Source: Paracoccaceae bacterium (GTDB lineage: Bacteria; Pseudomonadota; Alphaproteobacteria; Rhodobacterales; Rhodobacteraceae). From it: a DNA stretch of 17,382 nucleotides. The notes under the pieces were generated by a model. It worked only from the letters and a program-made list of their open reading frames with translations. It was not told the origin of the DNA and ran no database searches. The DNA lies in NCBI GenBank assembly GCA_021648225.1, contig JAKITE010000056.1, positions 1-17,382 of the forward strand. The letters run 5' to 3'. The position numbers and the translations under genes are program-made. Positions 7,690 to 13,299 of this stretch are shown here, one piece after another (within the stretch, counting starts at the first letter, position 1; every line of letters starts with the position of its first letter).

Positions 7690-8451
7690 TCAGTCTCTCG
7701 GATTTTGCAGGTTGGAACGGGTAAACAGATAATTCGGTATGGCGATGTTGAATTCAGCCGAAACCGTGGTCATGCGGGTCCATTCCCCGGGTTTTGCCGC
7801 GCTGGTCATGGTCATAACCGTCGGATAAGGCCGCCCGTCAATATTGCTGACCCGGTCGGTAATCATGGAGCGCACCAAAGCCCCGCGCTGGTCATAAAAA
7901 TCCTGCCGCATGATGACAAAATCATCGCGAATGGTGATGATCAATTTACCCCAGACAATTGGCTTGCCCCGTTTTGGCACCGATTCAATCACATAGATAT
8001 TGCGCCCCCCTGAACGCCGGGTTTCCAGCAGGGTATGGTCATAATCATCCACTGAATCCTCGGTCTGGGTCATATCATCATAGGAAAAATCCGACCCCAT
8101 CCAGGATTGGGTCATGGCACTGGCGGGCAATTGAATGACCTGCGACAGTTTGGGGTTATACACCCATGTGCGGTTGCCGATTTGCAAGGTGGCATTGCCC
8201 GCATCGCGCGCAGGGGCCGTGAAACGCACCAAGCCCTTATCATCGCCCATGGTCCAGCTTTCCATGGTCAGGTTCCGGTCGCCATTGCTGCGCCGGATAG
8301 TCATTTCCACAATCGCATGCGAACTATCCGCCCGCCAATTGTTATAGGCAGCGCGCAAAATACCGGCGGCATCCTGCGCCAGCGCTATATTCGGCATAAT
8401 CATGGCGGCAGTGGCTAGCAAAATAAAATGACGGCGGGTAGGCATGTTCAT
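7690..8451 (-). CDS. Periplasmic LolA-like (outer membrane lipoprotein-sorting family) carrier protein
   Basis: The product has 253 residues with an N-terminal export signal containing twin arginines (TRRHFIL, residues 5-11) and probable cleavage after ALA at 25, suggesting Tat or a Tat-like Sec signal. No lipobox Cys is present, so it should be soluble. The mature part fits the LolA/LolB-like half-barrel family annotated as outer membrane lipoprotein-sorting protein: repeated basic/amphipathic strands, GNRTWVYNPKLSQVIQLP, MGSDFSYDDM (the typical S-D-F-S/T-Y-x-D run) and late KLIITIRDD. Such proteins shield a hydrophobic ligand between membranes. The ATG at 8451 was chosen because AGGAG at 8458-8462 lies six bases upstream; readings from 8481 or 8445 are less likely. 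It is the first gene of the five-gene unit, directly behind the intergenic inverted repeat. Confidence 0.87.
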   Translation of the reverse strand: MNMPTRRHFILLATAAMIMPNIALAQDAAGILRAAYNNWRADSSHAIVEMTIRRSNGDRNLTMESWTMGDDKGLVRFTAPARDAGNATLQIGNRTWVYNPKLSQVIQLPASAMTQSWMGSDFSYDDMTQTEDSVDDYDHTLLETRRSGGRNIYVIESVPKRGKPIVWGKLIITIRDDFVIMRQDFYDQRGALVRSMITDRVSNIDGRPYPTVMTMTSAAKPGEWTRMTTVSAEFNIAIPNYLFTRSNLQNPRD

Positions 8452-8457
8452 CACATT

Positions 8458-8462
8458 CTCCT
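8458..8462 (-). promoter_or_regulatory. Ribosome binding site of the LolA-like gene
   Basis: AGGAG on the minus strand, six bases before the ATG at 8451. It decides against the longer in-frame reading that begins at 8481, which would place this site inside the coding sequence. Confidence 0.7.
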
Positions 8463-8498
8463 GTCTTGTCATTACCGGCAAAGTTGGCTAAACCAGCT

Positions 8499-8516
8499 GT
8501 GGACCAGCCAGTCCAC
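8499..8516. promoter_or_regulatory. Perfect inverted repeat, probable TetR-family operator
   Basis: GTGGAC and GTCCAC flank a six-base spacer (CAGCCA), giving an 18-bp dyad. It lies 47 bases before the LolA-like start and 39 bases before the preferred start of the TetR-family gene, in the only gap between the two divergent units. Size and position suit a TetR-type operator controlling both directions. That the neighbouring regulator binds it is inferred. I could not place convincing -35/-10 pairs around it. Confidence 0.6.
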
Positions 8517-8555
8517 TATTCACATCTAGTCCCGCAGAAAGGGGTTGTCAAGACC

Positions 8556-9185
8556 GTGACCCAGCACCCTTCGTTAAATATGAACCCTGCCAAACGCGCA
8601 TTGCTTTTTGATGTGGCAATCCGCGAATTCGTGACCCACGGGTTTTCACAGGCCTCGCTGAACCGGATTATTGCCGAGGTAAAGATGAGCAAATCGTCTT
8701 TCTATCATTATTTCGCCAATAAAACCGAGCTGTTCCAGCAGATACTGGAGCAGAACCTCGCGCCGTTTGCGGCGCTTTTAACCGGTTTTGATATGGGGCA
8801 GCTAACCGCAAAAACCTTTTGGCCCAGCCTGATGGAAGCAAGCAAAAATGCAACGGGCATGTTTATGGAAAACCCGCAAATCCTGTTATTGGGGCGGATG
8901 TTCTGGAAAAGCCGCGAGAATATCAAGGAACAGGGGATGACCTCTGATATACTGGAAATGGTGCAGGATTATATCAGCGGTTTTTTGAAACGCGGGCAGG
9001 AATTGGGCGTGGTGCGCGATGATCTTCCAGTATCTTTCCTGATAAATTCCGTGATGGCGCTGGGCGTATCCATGGATCAATGGGTGCTTGAGAATTTCGA
9101 TACTATCGCGCAAGATGAATTCGAGACCTTTAACCTGAAGTCGCTGGATATATTTATCCGCCTGCTGAAACCCGACGGGGGATGA
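8556..9185 (+). CDS. TetR/AcrR-family transcriptional regulator
   Basis: The N-terminal 60 residues hold the TetR DNA-binding domain: AKRALLFDVAIREFVTHGF, then the helix-turn-helix SLNRIIAEVKMSKSSFYHYF and NKTELF. The remainder is a helical ligand-binding/dimer domain without recognisable specificity. No ATG with a good ribosome site exists; GTG at 8556 preceded by AAAGGGG (8538-8544, 11 bases upstream) gives 209 residues and is preferred. TTG at 8466 would add 30 unusual residues and run across the operator, while ATG at 8580 has no ribosome site. It is transcribed away from the Lol-like operon and is probably its repressor, perhaps sensing a lipid or hydrophobic compound; that is inference from arrangement. 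Confidence 0.88.
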   Translation: MTQHPSLNMNPAKRALLFDVAIREFVTHGFSQASLNRIIAEVKMSKSSFYHYFANKTELFQQILEQNLAPFAALLTGFDMGQLTAKTFWPSLMEASKNATGMFMENPQILLLGRMFWKSRENIKEQGMTSDILEMVQDYISGFLKRGQELGVVRDDLPVSFLINSVMALGVSMDQWVLENFDTIAQDEFETFNLKSLDIFIRLLKPDGG

Positions 9186-9188
9186 ACA

Positions 9189-9599
9189 ATGTTTCTGTTT
9201 GCGTTTTTCGCGATGCTGGGGGTTCCGATTGCGGCATTCCTTTCTTTACTGGCCGGGGTAAAAGTTTTTAAGCATAACAGGCTGCTGGCCGGTTTGATTA
9301 TGCTGGGTGCCTTTGCCAGTTTCTTGGCGATCTTGTGGGAATTTCGTTACGACATCGACCTGATTAGAAACCTGATCATTGATCAGTGGGGTTATGAGGG
9401 TATGCAAATTGCCGGTGATCTGGATCTGGGCCGGTTTTTCCTGCCGTTTTACTTTATATCGGCACTGGCGGTTCTGCTGGCTCGGTTTCGCTGGAAACCG
9501 CAATACGGCTCGGCGCTATTGCTTAATCTGACCCTTGTTTTTTGGGTATTGGCGGCCTTGCCCTTTCTTATTCTGCAACCGGGCATGTTTGCGCCATAA
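9189..9599 (+). CDS. Small four-helix inner-membrane protein, unknown function
   Basis: The 136-residue product is strongly hydrophobic, with four predicted membrane helices at about 3-24, 32-50, 83-99 and 108-128. A charged stretch (EFRYDIDLIRNLIIDQWGYEGMQ, split by position 51-73) lies between helices 2 and 3. I do not recognise a family or motif. The ATG lies three bases after the TetR stop and the GGGGGA at the end of the regulator gene can serve as its ribosome site, so the two are almost certainly co-transcribed and coupled. By position it may act with the divergent Lol-like machine or in ligand sensing, but nothing in the sequence proves this. Confidence 0.75.
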   Translation: MFLFAFFAMLGVPIAAFLSLLAGVKVFKHNRLLAGLIMLGAFASFLAILWEFRYDIDLIRNLIIDQWGYEGMQIAGDLDLGRFFLPFYFISALAVLLARFRWKPQYGSALLLNLTLVFWVLAALPFLILQPGMFAP

Positions 9600-9632
9600 A
9601 AAGCAGCCATATATTTTGAAAGCTGGAACAAT

Positions 9633-10661
9633 ATGACCAATTTACCGGAAACCATGCTTGCCCTGATCCAGAAACATGACGGGTTTTCGGGGCGCATGGA
9701 AGGGCCGCATATTGAGGATGCAGCCGAATATATCGTGCTGGCAACCCTGCCGGTTCCGGTTCCGGCTGCGGGACAGGTTTTGATAAAACTGCGCGCCGCG
9801 TCGGTAAACCCGTCGGATTTACACTTTATCAAAGGCGAATACGGCCAGCCGCGCGTCAAAGGCGTTGCCGCCGGTTTTGAAGGCTGTGGTGATGTGGTGG
9901 CAGCGGGCGTAGGGGCCGAAGGGCTGATGGGCAAGCGAGTTGCTTTTGTGGCGGCAAATGCAGGGGCTTGGGCGGAATTTGTGGTTGTGGATGCAATGAC
10001 AGCCATCCCGCTTAGGCCCGATATTTCTGACAAAGACGGCGCGGCGCAAATCGTCAATCCCCTTACTGCTATGGCGATGGTGGATATTGCAGCCAAGGCA
10101 GGCGACAGTTTTGTTATTTCTGCCGCCACCAGCCAGTTGGGCAAACTGATGATCGGCTTGGCCAAAGATAAGGGCCTGAATGCCATTGCCTTGGTGCGTC
10201 GCGAAAACGCGATTAAGCCGCTGTTGAAAATGGGCGCAGCGGCGGTTGTGCTGACCACATCAGACAGTTTCAGGGCAGATTTTGAAGCCGTGAGCCATAA
10301 ATTCAAGCCGCGCGTGTTTCTGGATGCGGTCTGTGACCAGACCTCGGAAACGGTGTTCACCCTGATGCCCAACGGCGCGCGCTGGGTGTGTTATGGCAAG
10401 CTATCGACCGAGGCTCCGGTGCTAACCCAAATGGGGCAATTCACCTTTATGGGCAAACAGATCGAGGGATTCTGGCTAACCAACTGGATGCGCTCCACCC
10501 CAGCCAAAGACCAGATGCAGGTGATCGGAGAGGTGCAAGCACGGTTTGCTGACGGGCGCTGGAAAACGGATGTGTCGGCACGGTTGAAATTGGCTGAAGT
10601 CGTGGACGGGCTGGCGGATGCGTTGAAATTACCGGACGGTAAAGTGATTATTTTGCCGTGA
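9633..10661 (+). CDS. Zinc-free MDR-family NAD(P)H-dependent oxidoreductase (quinone/enoyl reductase-like)
   Basis: The 342-residue product is a medium-chain dehydrogenase/reductase. The N-terminal GroES-like domain includes VLIKLRAASVNPSDLHFIKG (49-68) and GFEGCGDVVAAG (81-92); the zinc ligands of alcohol dehydrogenases are missing. The Rossmann domain begins near 155 with VISAATSQLGKLMIGLA (161-177), where the usual AxxGGVG nucleotide motif is replaced by AATSQLG. Later segments VFLDAVCDQTSE and GARWVCYGKLS fit the family. It probably reduces a quinone, an enoyl thioester or another activated double bond using NAD(P)H; the substrate cannot be predicted. It follows the small membrane protein by 33 bp on the same strand, so it could share the TetR transcript. 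Its ribosome site is weak. Confidence 0.85.
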   Translation: MTNLPETMLALIQKHDGFSGRMEGPHIEDAAEYIVLATLPVPVPAAGQVLIKLRAASVNPSDLHFIKGEYGQPRVKGVAAGFEGCGDVVAAGVGAEGLMGKRVAFVAANAGAWAEFVVVDAMTAIPLRPDISDKDGAAQIVNPLTAMAMVDIAAKAGDSFVISAATSQLGKLMIGLAKDKGLNAIALVRRENAIKPLLKMGAAAVVLTTSDSFRADFEAVSHKFKPRVFLDAVCDQTSETVFTLMPNGARWVCYGKLSTEAPVLTQMGQFTFMGKQIEGFWLTNWMRSTPAKDQMQVIGEVQARFADGRWKTDVSARLKLAEVVDGLADALKLPDGKVIILP

Positions 10662-10700
10662 GGTGGGGCGTTAAGGAATTGGGTTTTGGGGCAAAAGCAA

Positions 10701-10738
10701 CTGTAATTTTTGTATAAGTTTTCTGTAGTTTTTGTATA
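10701..10738. repeat. Two near-identical 16-bp direct repeats, 22-bp period
   Basis: CTGTAATTTTTGTATA (10701-10716) and CTGTAGTTTTTGTATA (10723-10738) differ at one position and lie 22 bp apart, roughly two helical turns. They sit in the 158-bp gap between the convergent MDR gene and AT-rich cassette, where no promoter is expected. They could be a protein-binding site or remnant of a duplication at the cassette edge. Confidence 0.6.
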
Positions 10739-10747
10739 TGCCGCTGG

Positions 10748-10763
10748 GAGGTTAAGAAACCTC
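10748..10763. terminator. Short hairpin between convergent genes, weak terminator candidate
   Basis: GAGGTT (10748-10753) and AACCTC (10758-10763) pair with a four-base loop (AAGA). It lies between the stops of the MDR gene and the cassette, so it could end transcription from either side. No T-run follows in either direction, so intrinsic termination would be weak. Confidence 0.3.
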
Positions 10764-10819
10764 TAGGATTTGTTGATATAGCGAGGCAAAAATTGGGTAT
10801 CTTCCCTCGGCTCGAATTG

Positions 10820-11389
10820 TTAAGCAAACTCACCGGCCAGCACTGAAGTTAGATAAATCTCGAATTGCTTGGCCGAAGCTTCAAATTGTTCTGGGGTAAA
10901 AATACAACTATTTACAGTTTTGCTACTAGTTTGCCCGACAGGATGTTTTCCGACTACAATTTCAAGAGACAACTCTTCGCTCAATTGGCGAAACGCAATA
11001 TGTGCAATCATCCGTGTATTTTTGTTTCGATAAGAAATGTAATCATAAATTAGTGCTTGCCCCGAAATTACATTACCCCCCAACTTAACTTTATTTTTGT
11101 GGTGGTTTGCCGATAAGTCAAAGCGTTTTTGAAGCCCATCAAAATAGGCCTCCATTGTTTTGCGAGTTTCCGTATTGCGTGGACCAAGTATCTTTTTCGC
11201 CTCGCGTGGATGATCTTTCCAAAGCCTTGCCTCGATGGCTTCAACAAGGCTTTCAGACTGAGTATCTGTAAGGTTTTCCTTAGATTCAACATTGCGATAA
11301 AGGATTCGAAGCTGCTTGGCATCATAATGCCCTTTACCGATCAAACCTAAAATGTTCTCTACTTGTAATGCTAGTGTTAATTTTTTCAT
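10820..11389 (-). CDS. Hypothetical protein, second gene of the AT-rich cassette
   Basis: The 189-residue product is not recognised. The first 70 residues look helical (ALQVENILGLIGKGHYDAKQ, LRILYRNVES, SESLVEAIEARLWKDHP). The rest looks mixed, with a predicted strand-rich part near 98-160 (KVKLGGNVISGQ, LSLEIVVGKHP) and a final amphipathic helix (165-185). There is no signal peptide or membrane segment, so it should be cytoplasmic. ATG at 11389 with AAGGGA upstream was chosen over a longer reading from 11425, which would overlap the previous gene. It follows its partner by 32 bp on the same strand. The DNA is visibly AT-richer than its surroundings: 20 of 60 bases are G or C in 11041-11100 versus 38 of 60 in 13981-14040. 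Foreign origin is likely. Confidence 0.7.
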   Translation of the reverse strand: MKKLTLALQVENILGLIGKGHYDAKQLRILYRNVESKENLTDTQSESLVEAIEARLWKDHPREAKKILGPRNTETRKTMEAYFDGLQKRFDLSANHHKNKVKLGGNVISGQALIYDYISYRNKNTRMIAHIAFRQLSEELSLEIVVGKHPVGQTSSKTVNSCIFTPEQFEASAKQFEIYLTSVLAGEFA

Positions 11390-11421
11390 ATTCCAATTCC
11401 CTTTTTCCAAATGCACTTGGC

Positions 11422-11973
11422 TCAACCAGACCAGTCAACTGATAGGTTAACGTGCTCAATTTCTACACCAGCTGCTTCCGCAACCATTTCGCGAGCCTTT
11501 TTAACAACGTCTGCTATTTTTTTTCCGCTTTGTGCAGGAACATTAATTGTATCGACTGAAAGCTCTACCCTATTGGTTGGAAAGTTCCTGAGGGGGATCC
11601 AAAAACCACGGCCTGCTTGAGGTTGCTTGCCGTCGGAAACACGCCTGTCATATTCCGTTTCGTATTTTTTGCGAACTTCTGCTCCATTAAAGACATAAAC
11701 CTTTGTTGGATCGTTCGCTGAAATAACCACAATTTCGTCGGGTGCAGCTTGATGATCATTTTCAGTCAGTGTTTTCCATCGCTTACCATTTTCATATGGG
11801 ACAAACGAAATTCCGTCGTCAACGTTCTTCGTGGTGCGAATGGCCATCAACTTTTGCTCGTCGTTTCTGGTAGCTAGATAAACCATAGCGAGGCCATGGT
11901 GATCTGGTGATTTTTTGAGAGTCCAGCCTTCGTTCTCAAGTGTGGTAACGGCAATCTTTTTCAACTCAGCCAT
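11422..11973 (-). CDS. Hypothetical protein, first gene of the AT-rich cassette
   Basis: The 183-residue cytoplasmic-looking product has no domain I can name with confidence. Its layout is helix (ELKKIAVTTLENEGW), then strands GLAMVYLATRN and KLMAIRTTKN (27-50), W66-K-T-L, a hydrophobic strand EIVVISAND (80-88), VYVFNGAEVRKKYETEYDRR (92-111) and GRGFWIPL (121-128). This recalls uncharacterised alphaproteobacterial proteins with the order IRTT...W..L...VVV...V..R...Y..R...G.G.W, and distantly the strand-helix core of Mrr-like nucleases; both are impressions from memory. The start is set by AAGGAG (11979-11984) five bases before ATG, rejecting an AT-rich extension to 12036. It heads a two-gene unit of low GC content. 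Confidence 0.72.
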   Translation of the reverse strand: MAELKKIAVTTLENEGWTLKKSPDHHGLAMVYLATRNDEQKLMAIRTTKNVDDGISFVPYENGKRWKTLTENDHQAAPDEIVVISANDPTKVYVFNGAEVRKKYETEYDRRVSDGKQPQAGRGFWIPLRNFPTNRVELSVDTINVPAQSGKKIADVVKKAREMVAEAAGVEIEHVNLSVDWSG

Positions 11974-11978
11974 ATTAG

Positions 11979-11984
11979 CTCCTT
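11979..11984 (-). promoter_or_regulatory. Strong ribosome binding site of the cassette
   Basis: AAGGAG on the minus strand, five bases before the ATG at 11973. It is among the closest matches to consensus in the window and fixes the start of the first cassette gene. Confidence 0.7.
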
Positions 11985-12007
11985 TCCAGTTGCTATTAAT
12001 ATCGCTA

Positions 12008-12036
12008 TATATGTAGCTAGAAAAAAATTTTATCAA
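12008..12036 (-). promoter_or_regulatory. Candidate promoter of the AT-rich cassette
   Basis: On the minus strand TTGATA (12031-12036) and CATATA (12008-12013) are 17 bases apart, close to a sigma-70 -35/-10 pair, 34 bases before the first gene. Two TAGCTA palindromes (12014-12019 and 12048-12053) lie within and just upstream of it and could be a regulator site. The region is very AT-rich, so chance matches are easy. Confidence 0.45.
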
Positions 12037-12127
12037 GCTATAAATTTTAGCTAACGCCTAGAAATCAAATGAGTGAGCAAATATTCAGAGTAATTAAAAA
12101 AACCGTGCAATTTTCCCAACGGCCAAA

Positions 12128-12146
12128 GGTGGGGTGAAACCCCACC
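12128..12146. terminator. Strong hairpin abutting the MetE-like stop codon
   Basis: GGTGGGGT (12128-12135) and ACCCCACC (12139-12146) form an eight-pair GC-rich stem with a three-base loop, starting at the very next base after the minus-strand stop codon (12147-12149). A short TTT follows in the direction of the MetE-like gene. It may stop or stabilise that transcript. The adjoining CTACG also resembles interspersed GTAGGGTGGG-type repeats seen in many proteobacterial genomes, so a REP-like element is the alternative. Confidence 0.5.
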
Positions 12147-13220
12147 CTACGTGATACGCGCCGCAGCTTCGCACATTGCTGCCAGCTTAGCCACCGCCAG
12201 TTCCGGCGTTAACAACCCAAGCCCGCAATCCGGTGCCACCACCAGGCGATCCCGGTCAATATGTTGCAAGGCAAACCGTAACCGCGCTTCGATTTCGTCC
12301 ACCGTTTCAACTCGGCTGCTGGCGATCGCCACTGCGCCAAAAATCACGGTTTTGGTTGGTAGTTTATCCAGCAGGTCCAGATTATTACAGCAATGGGCAT
12401 CCTCAATCGAAATCTGGTCAAAATCCGCTGCATCAATTGCCGCCGCCAATTGGTGATAGCTATCGGGGTCAGCCTTTTTGTAATCCGCATCATCCAGATG
12501 GTCGGGGTATCCGCAACACATATGCACGATGCGGGTGACATGTTTGGGCACGCCGTGAAAGCAACGCTCCAACCCCTCCATGCCAAAATCCAGCGCATCG
12601 GAGACTTTGCGGGCAAAAAGCGGCTCGTCTACCTGAATATATTGGCAGCCCGCATCGACCAGCGCCAGAATCTCCCGATTGACAGTCTCGGCCAAGGCGG
12701 CGTTCAGGCGGGGCCGGTCGTTATAAAAACAATCGGCTGTGGTATCCATAATGGTTAACGGCCCCGGCAGGGTGAATTTAACCGGTAAAGGGCTGACATT
12801 CTGGCTGGCCTGATAATCATGCGGGCCATAGGGTTTGTCTGAGTGGCTGATGGCGGAGCGAATGGCGGGCAGGTCGCTTTCATAGGCGCCATCACGCAAA
12901 ACCCGATGTTCGAGATTATCAAAATCAAACCCGTTCAGATGGCGGCAATGGTAATGGATATAATTTTCGCGCCGGACCTCGCCATCGGTGGGAATGGTGA
13001 TGCCGGCTTTGATTTGAATATCGATGACCTCTCGCGCCGCACGAATAAACAGGGCTTCGTTTTCAGGGTTGGCTTTGCTGGCCGCGGTATAATCCTTGGT
13101 GGTCTGGCTGGAATTCATGCCGCCGGTTTCGCGCGAAATATCGAACCAGTCGCGCACCGGCACGTATTTTGGCTTGGGAAATGCCCCCAATGTGGTGGTT
13201 TGCAGCGGGTTTTTGGCCAT
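12147..13220 (-). CDS. Stand-alone MetE C-terminal-type (cobalamin-independent methionine synthase family) methyltransferase
   Basis: The 357-residue product corresponds to the catalytic C-terminal barrel of MetE without the N-terminal half (full MetE is about 750 residues). Zinc and homocysteine-site residues are in place: HMC (H233, C235), E273 in ISIEDAH and C332 in PDCGLG. Other family segments are PTDGEVRRENYIHYH (77-91), LPGPLTIMDT (151-160) and YIQVDEP (194-200). Such core-MetE proteins transfer a methyl group to homocysteine or a related thiol; some members are known to use methylcobalamin-type donors, others are unassigned, so the methyl donor here is open. ATG at 13220 is preferred over TTG at 13232. 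It diverges from the UDP-glucose dehydrogenase gene with 79 bp between and has no obvious operon partner. Confidence 0.85.
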   Translation of the reverse strand: MAKNPLQTTTLGAFPKPKYVPVRDWFDISRETGGMNSSQTTKDYTAASKANPENEALFIRAAREVIDIQIKAGITIPTDGEVRRENYIHYHCRHLNGFDFDNLEHRVLRDGAYESDLPAIRSAISHSDKPYGPHDYQASQNVSPLPVKFTLPGPLTIMDTTADCFYNDRPRLNAALAETVNREILALVDAGCQYIQVDEPLFARKVSDALDFGMEGLERCFHGVPKHVTRIVHMCCGYPDHLDDADYKKADPDSYHQLAAAIDAADFDQISIEDAHCCNNLDLLDKLPTKTVIFGAVAIASSRVETVDEIEARLRFALQHIDRDRLVVAPDCGLGLLTPELAVAKLAAMCEAAARIT

Positions 13221-13263
13221 GTTGAAATCCAATCAAGGGTTGCGAATCCGGTTAATTTCCCGC

Positions 13264-13279
13264 AAGCCTAGCTGGGCTT
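13264..13279. repeat. Short inverted repeat between divergent MetE-like and UGD genes
   Basis: AAGCC (13264-13268) and GGCTT (13275-13279) form a five-pair dyad with a six-base centre in the 79-bp divergent region. It might be a regulator site or leader hairpin for either gene. The arms are short, so this is only a candidate. Confidence 0.25.
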
Positions 13280-13299
13280 TAACTAAATCGGAAGAAAAA

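Noticed and set aside
8452..8481. Longer start for the LolA-like protein
   Set aside because: It would place the AGGAG site inside the gene and put ten polar residues before the twin-arginine signal.
8466..8555. TTG start giving a longer TetR-family protein
   Set aside because: The added 30 residues do not resemble the family and would cover the intergenic dyad; GTG at 8556 has a better placed ribosome site.
9449..10372. Long minus-strand open frame of 307 codons opposite the MDR gene
   Set aside because: Its translation is rich in Ser, Ala and Thr with no recognisable motif, and the plus-strand frame encodes a clear MDR enzyme.
11974..12036. Extension of the first cassette protein by 21 residues
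   Set aside because: The added codons are AT-rich promoter-like sequence and the AAGGAG site would be internal.
13096..13299. Upstream extension of UDP-glucose dehydrogenase by 68 residues
   Set aside because: It is antisense to the MetE-like gene; the NAD-binding strand begins directly at the ATG at 13300 as expected.
13221..13299. Possible SAM-binding riboswitch before the MetE-like gene
   Set aside because: The 79-bp gap is short and I could not match its sequence to SAM-II or SAM/SAH consensus elements; only a five-pair dyad is visible.
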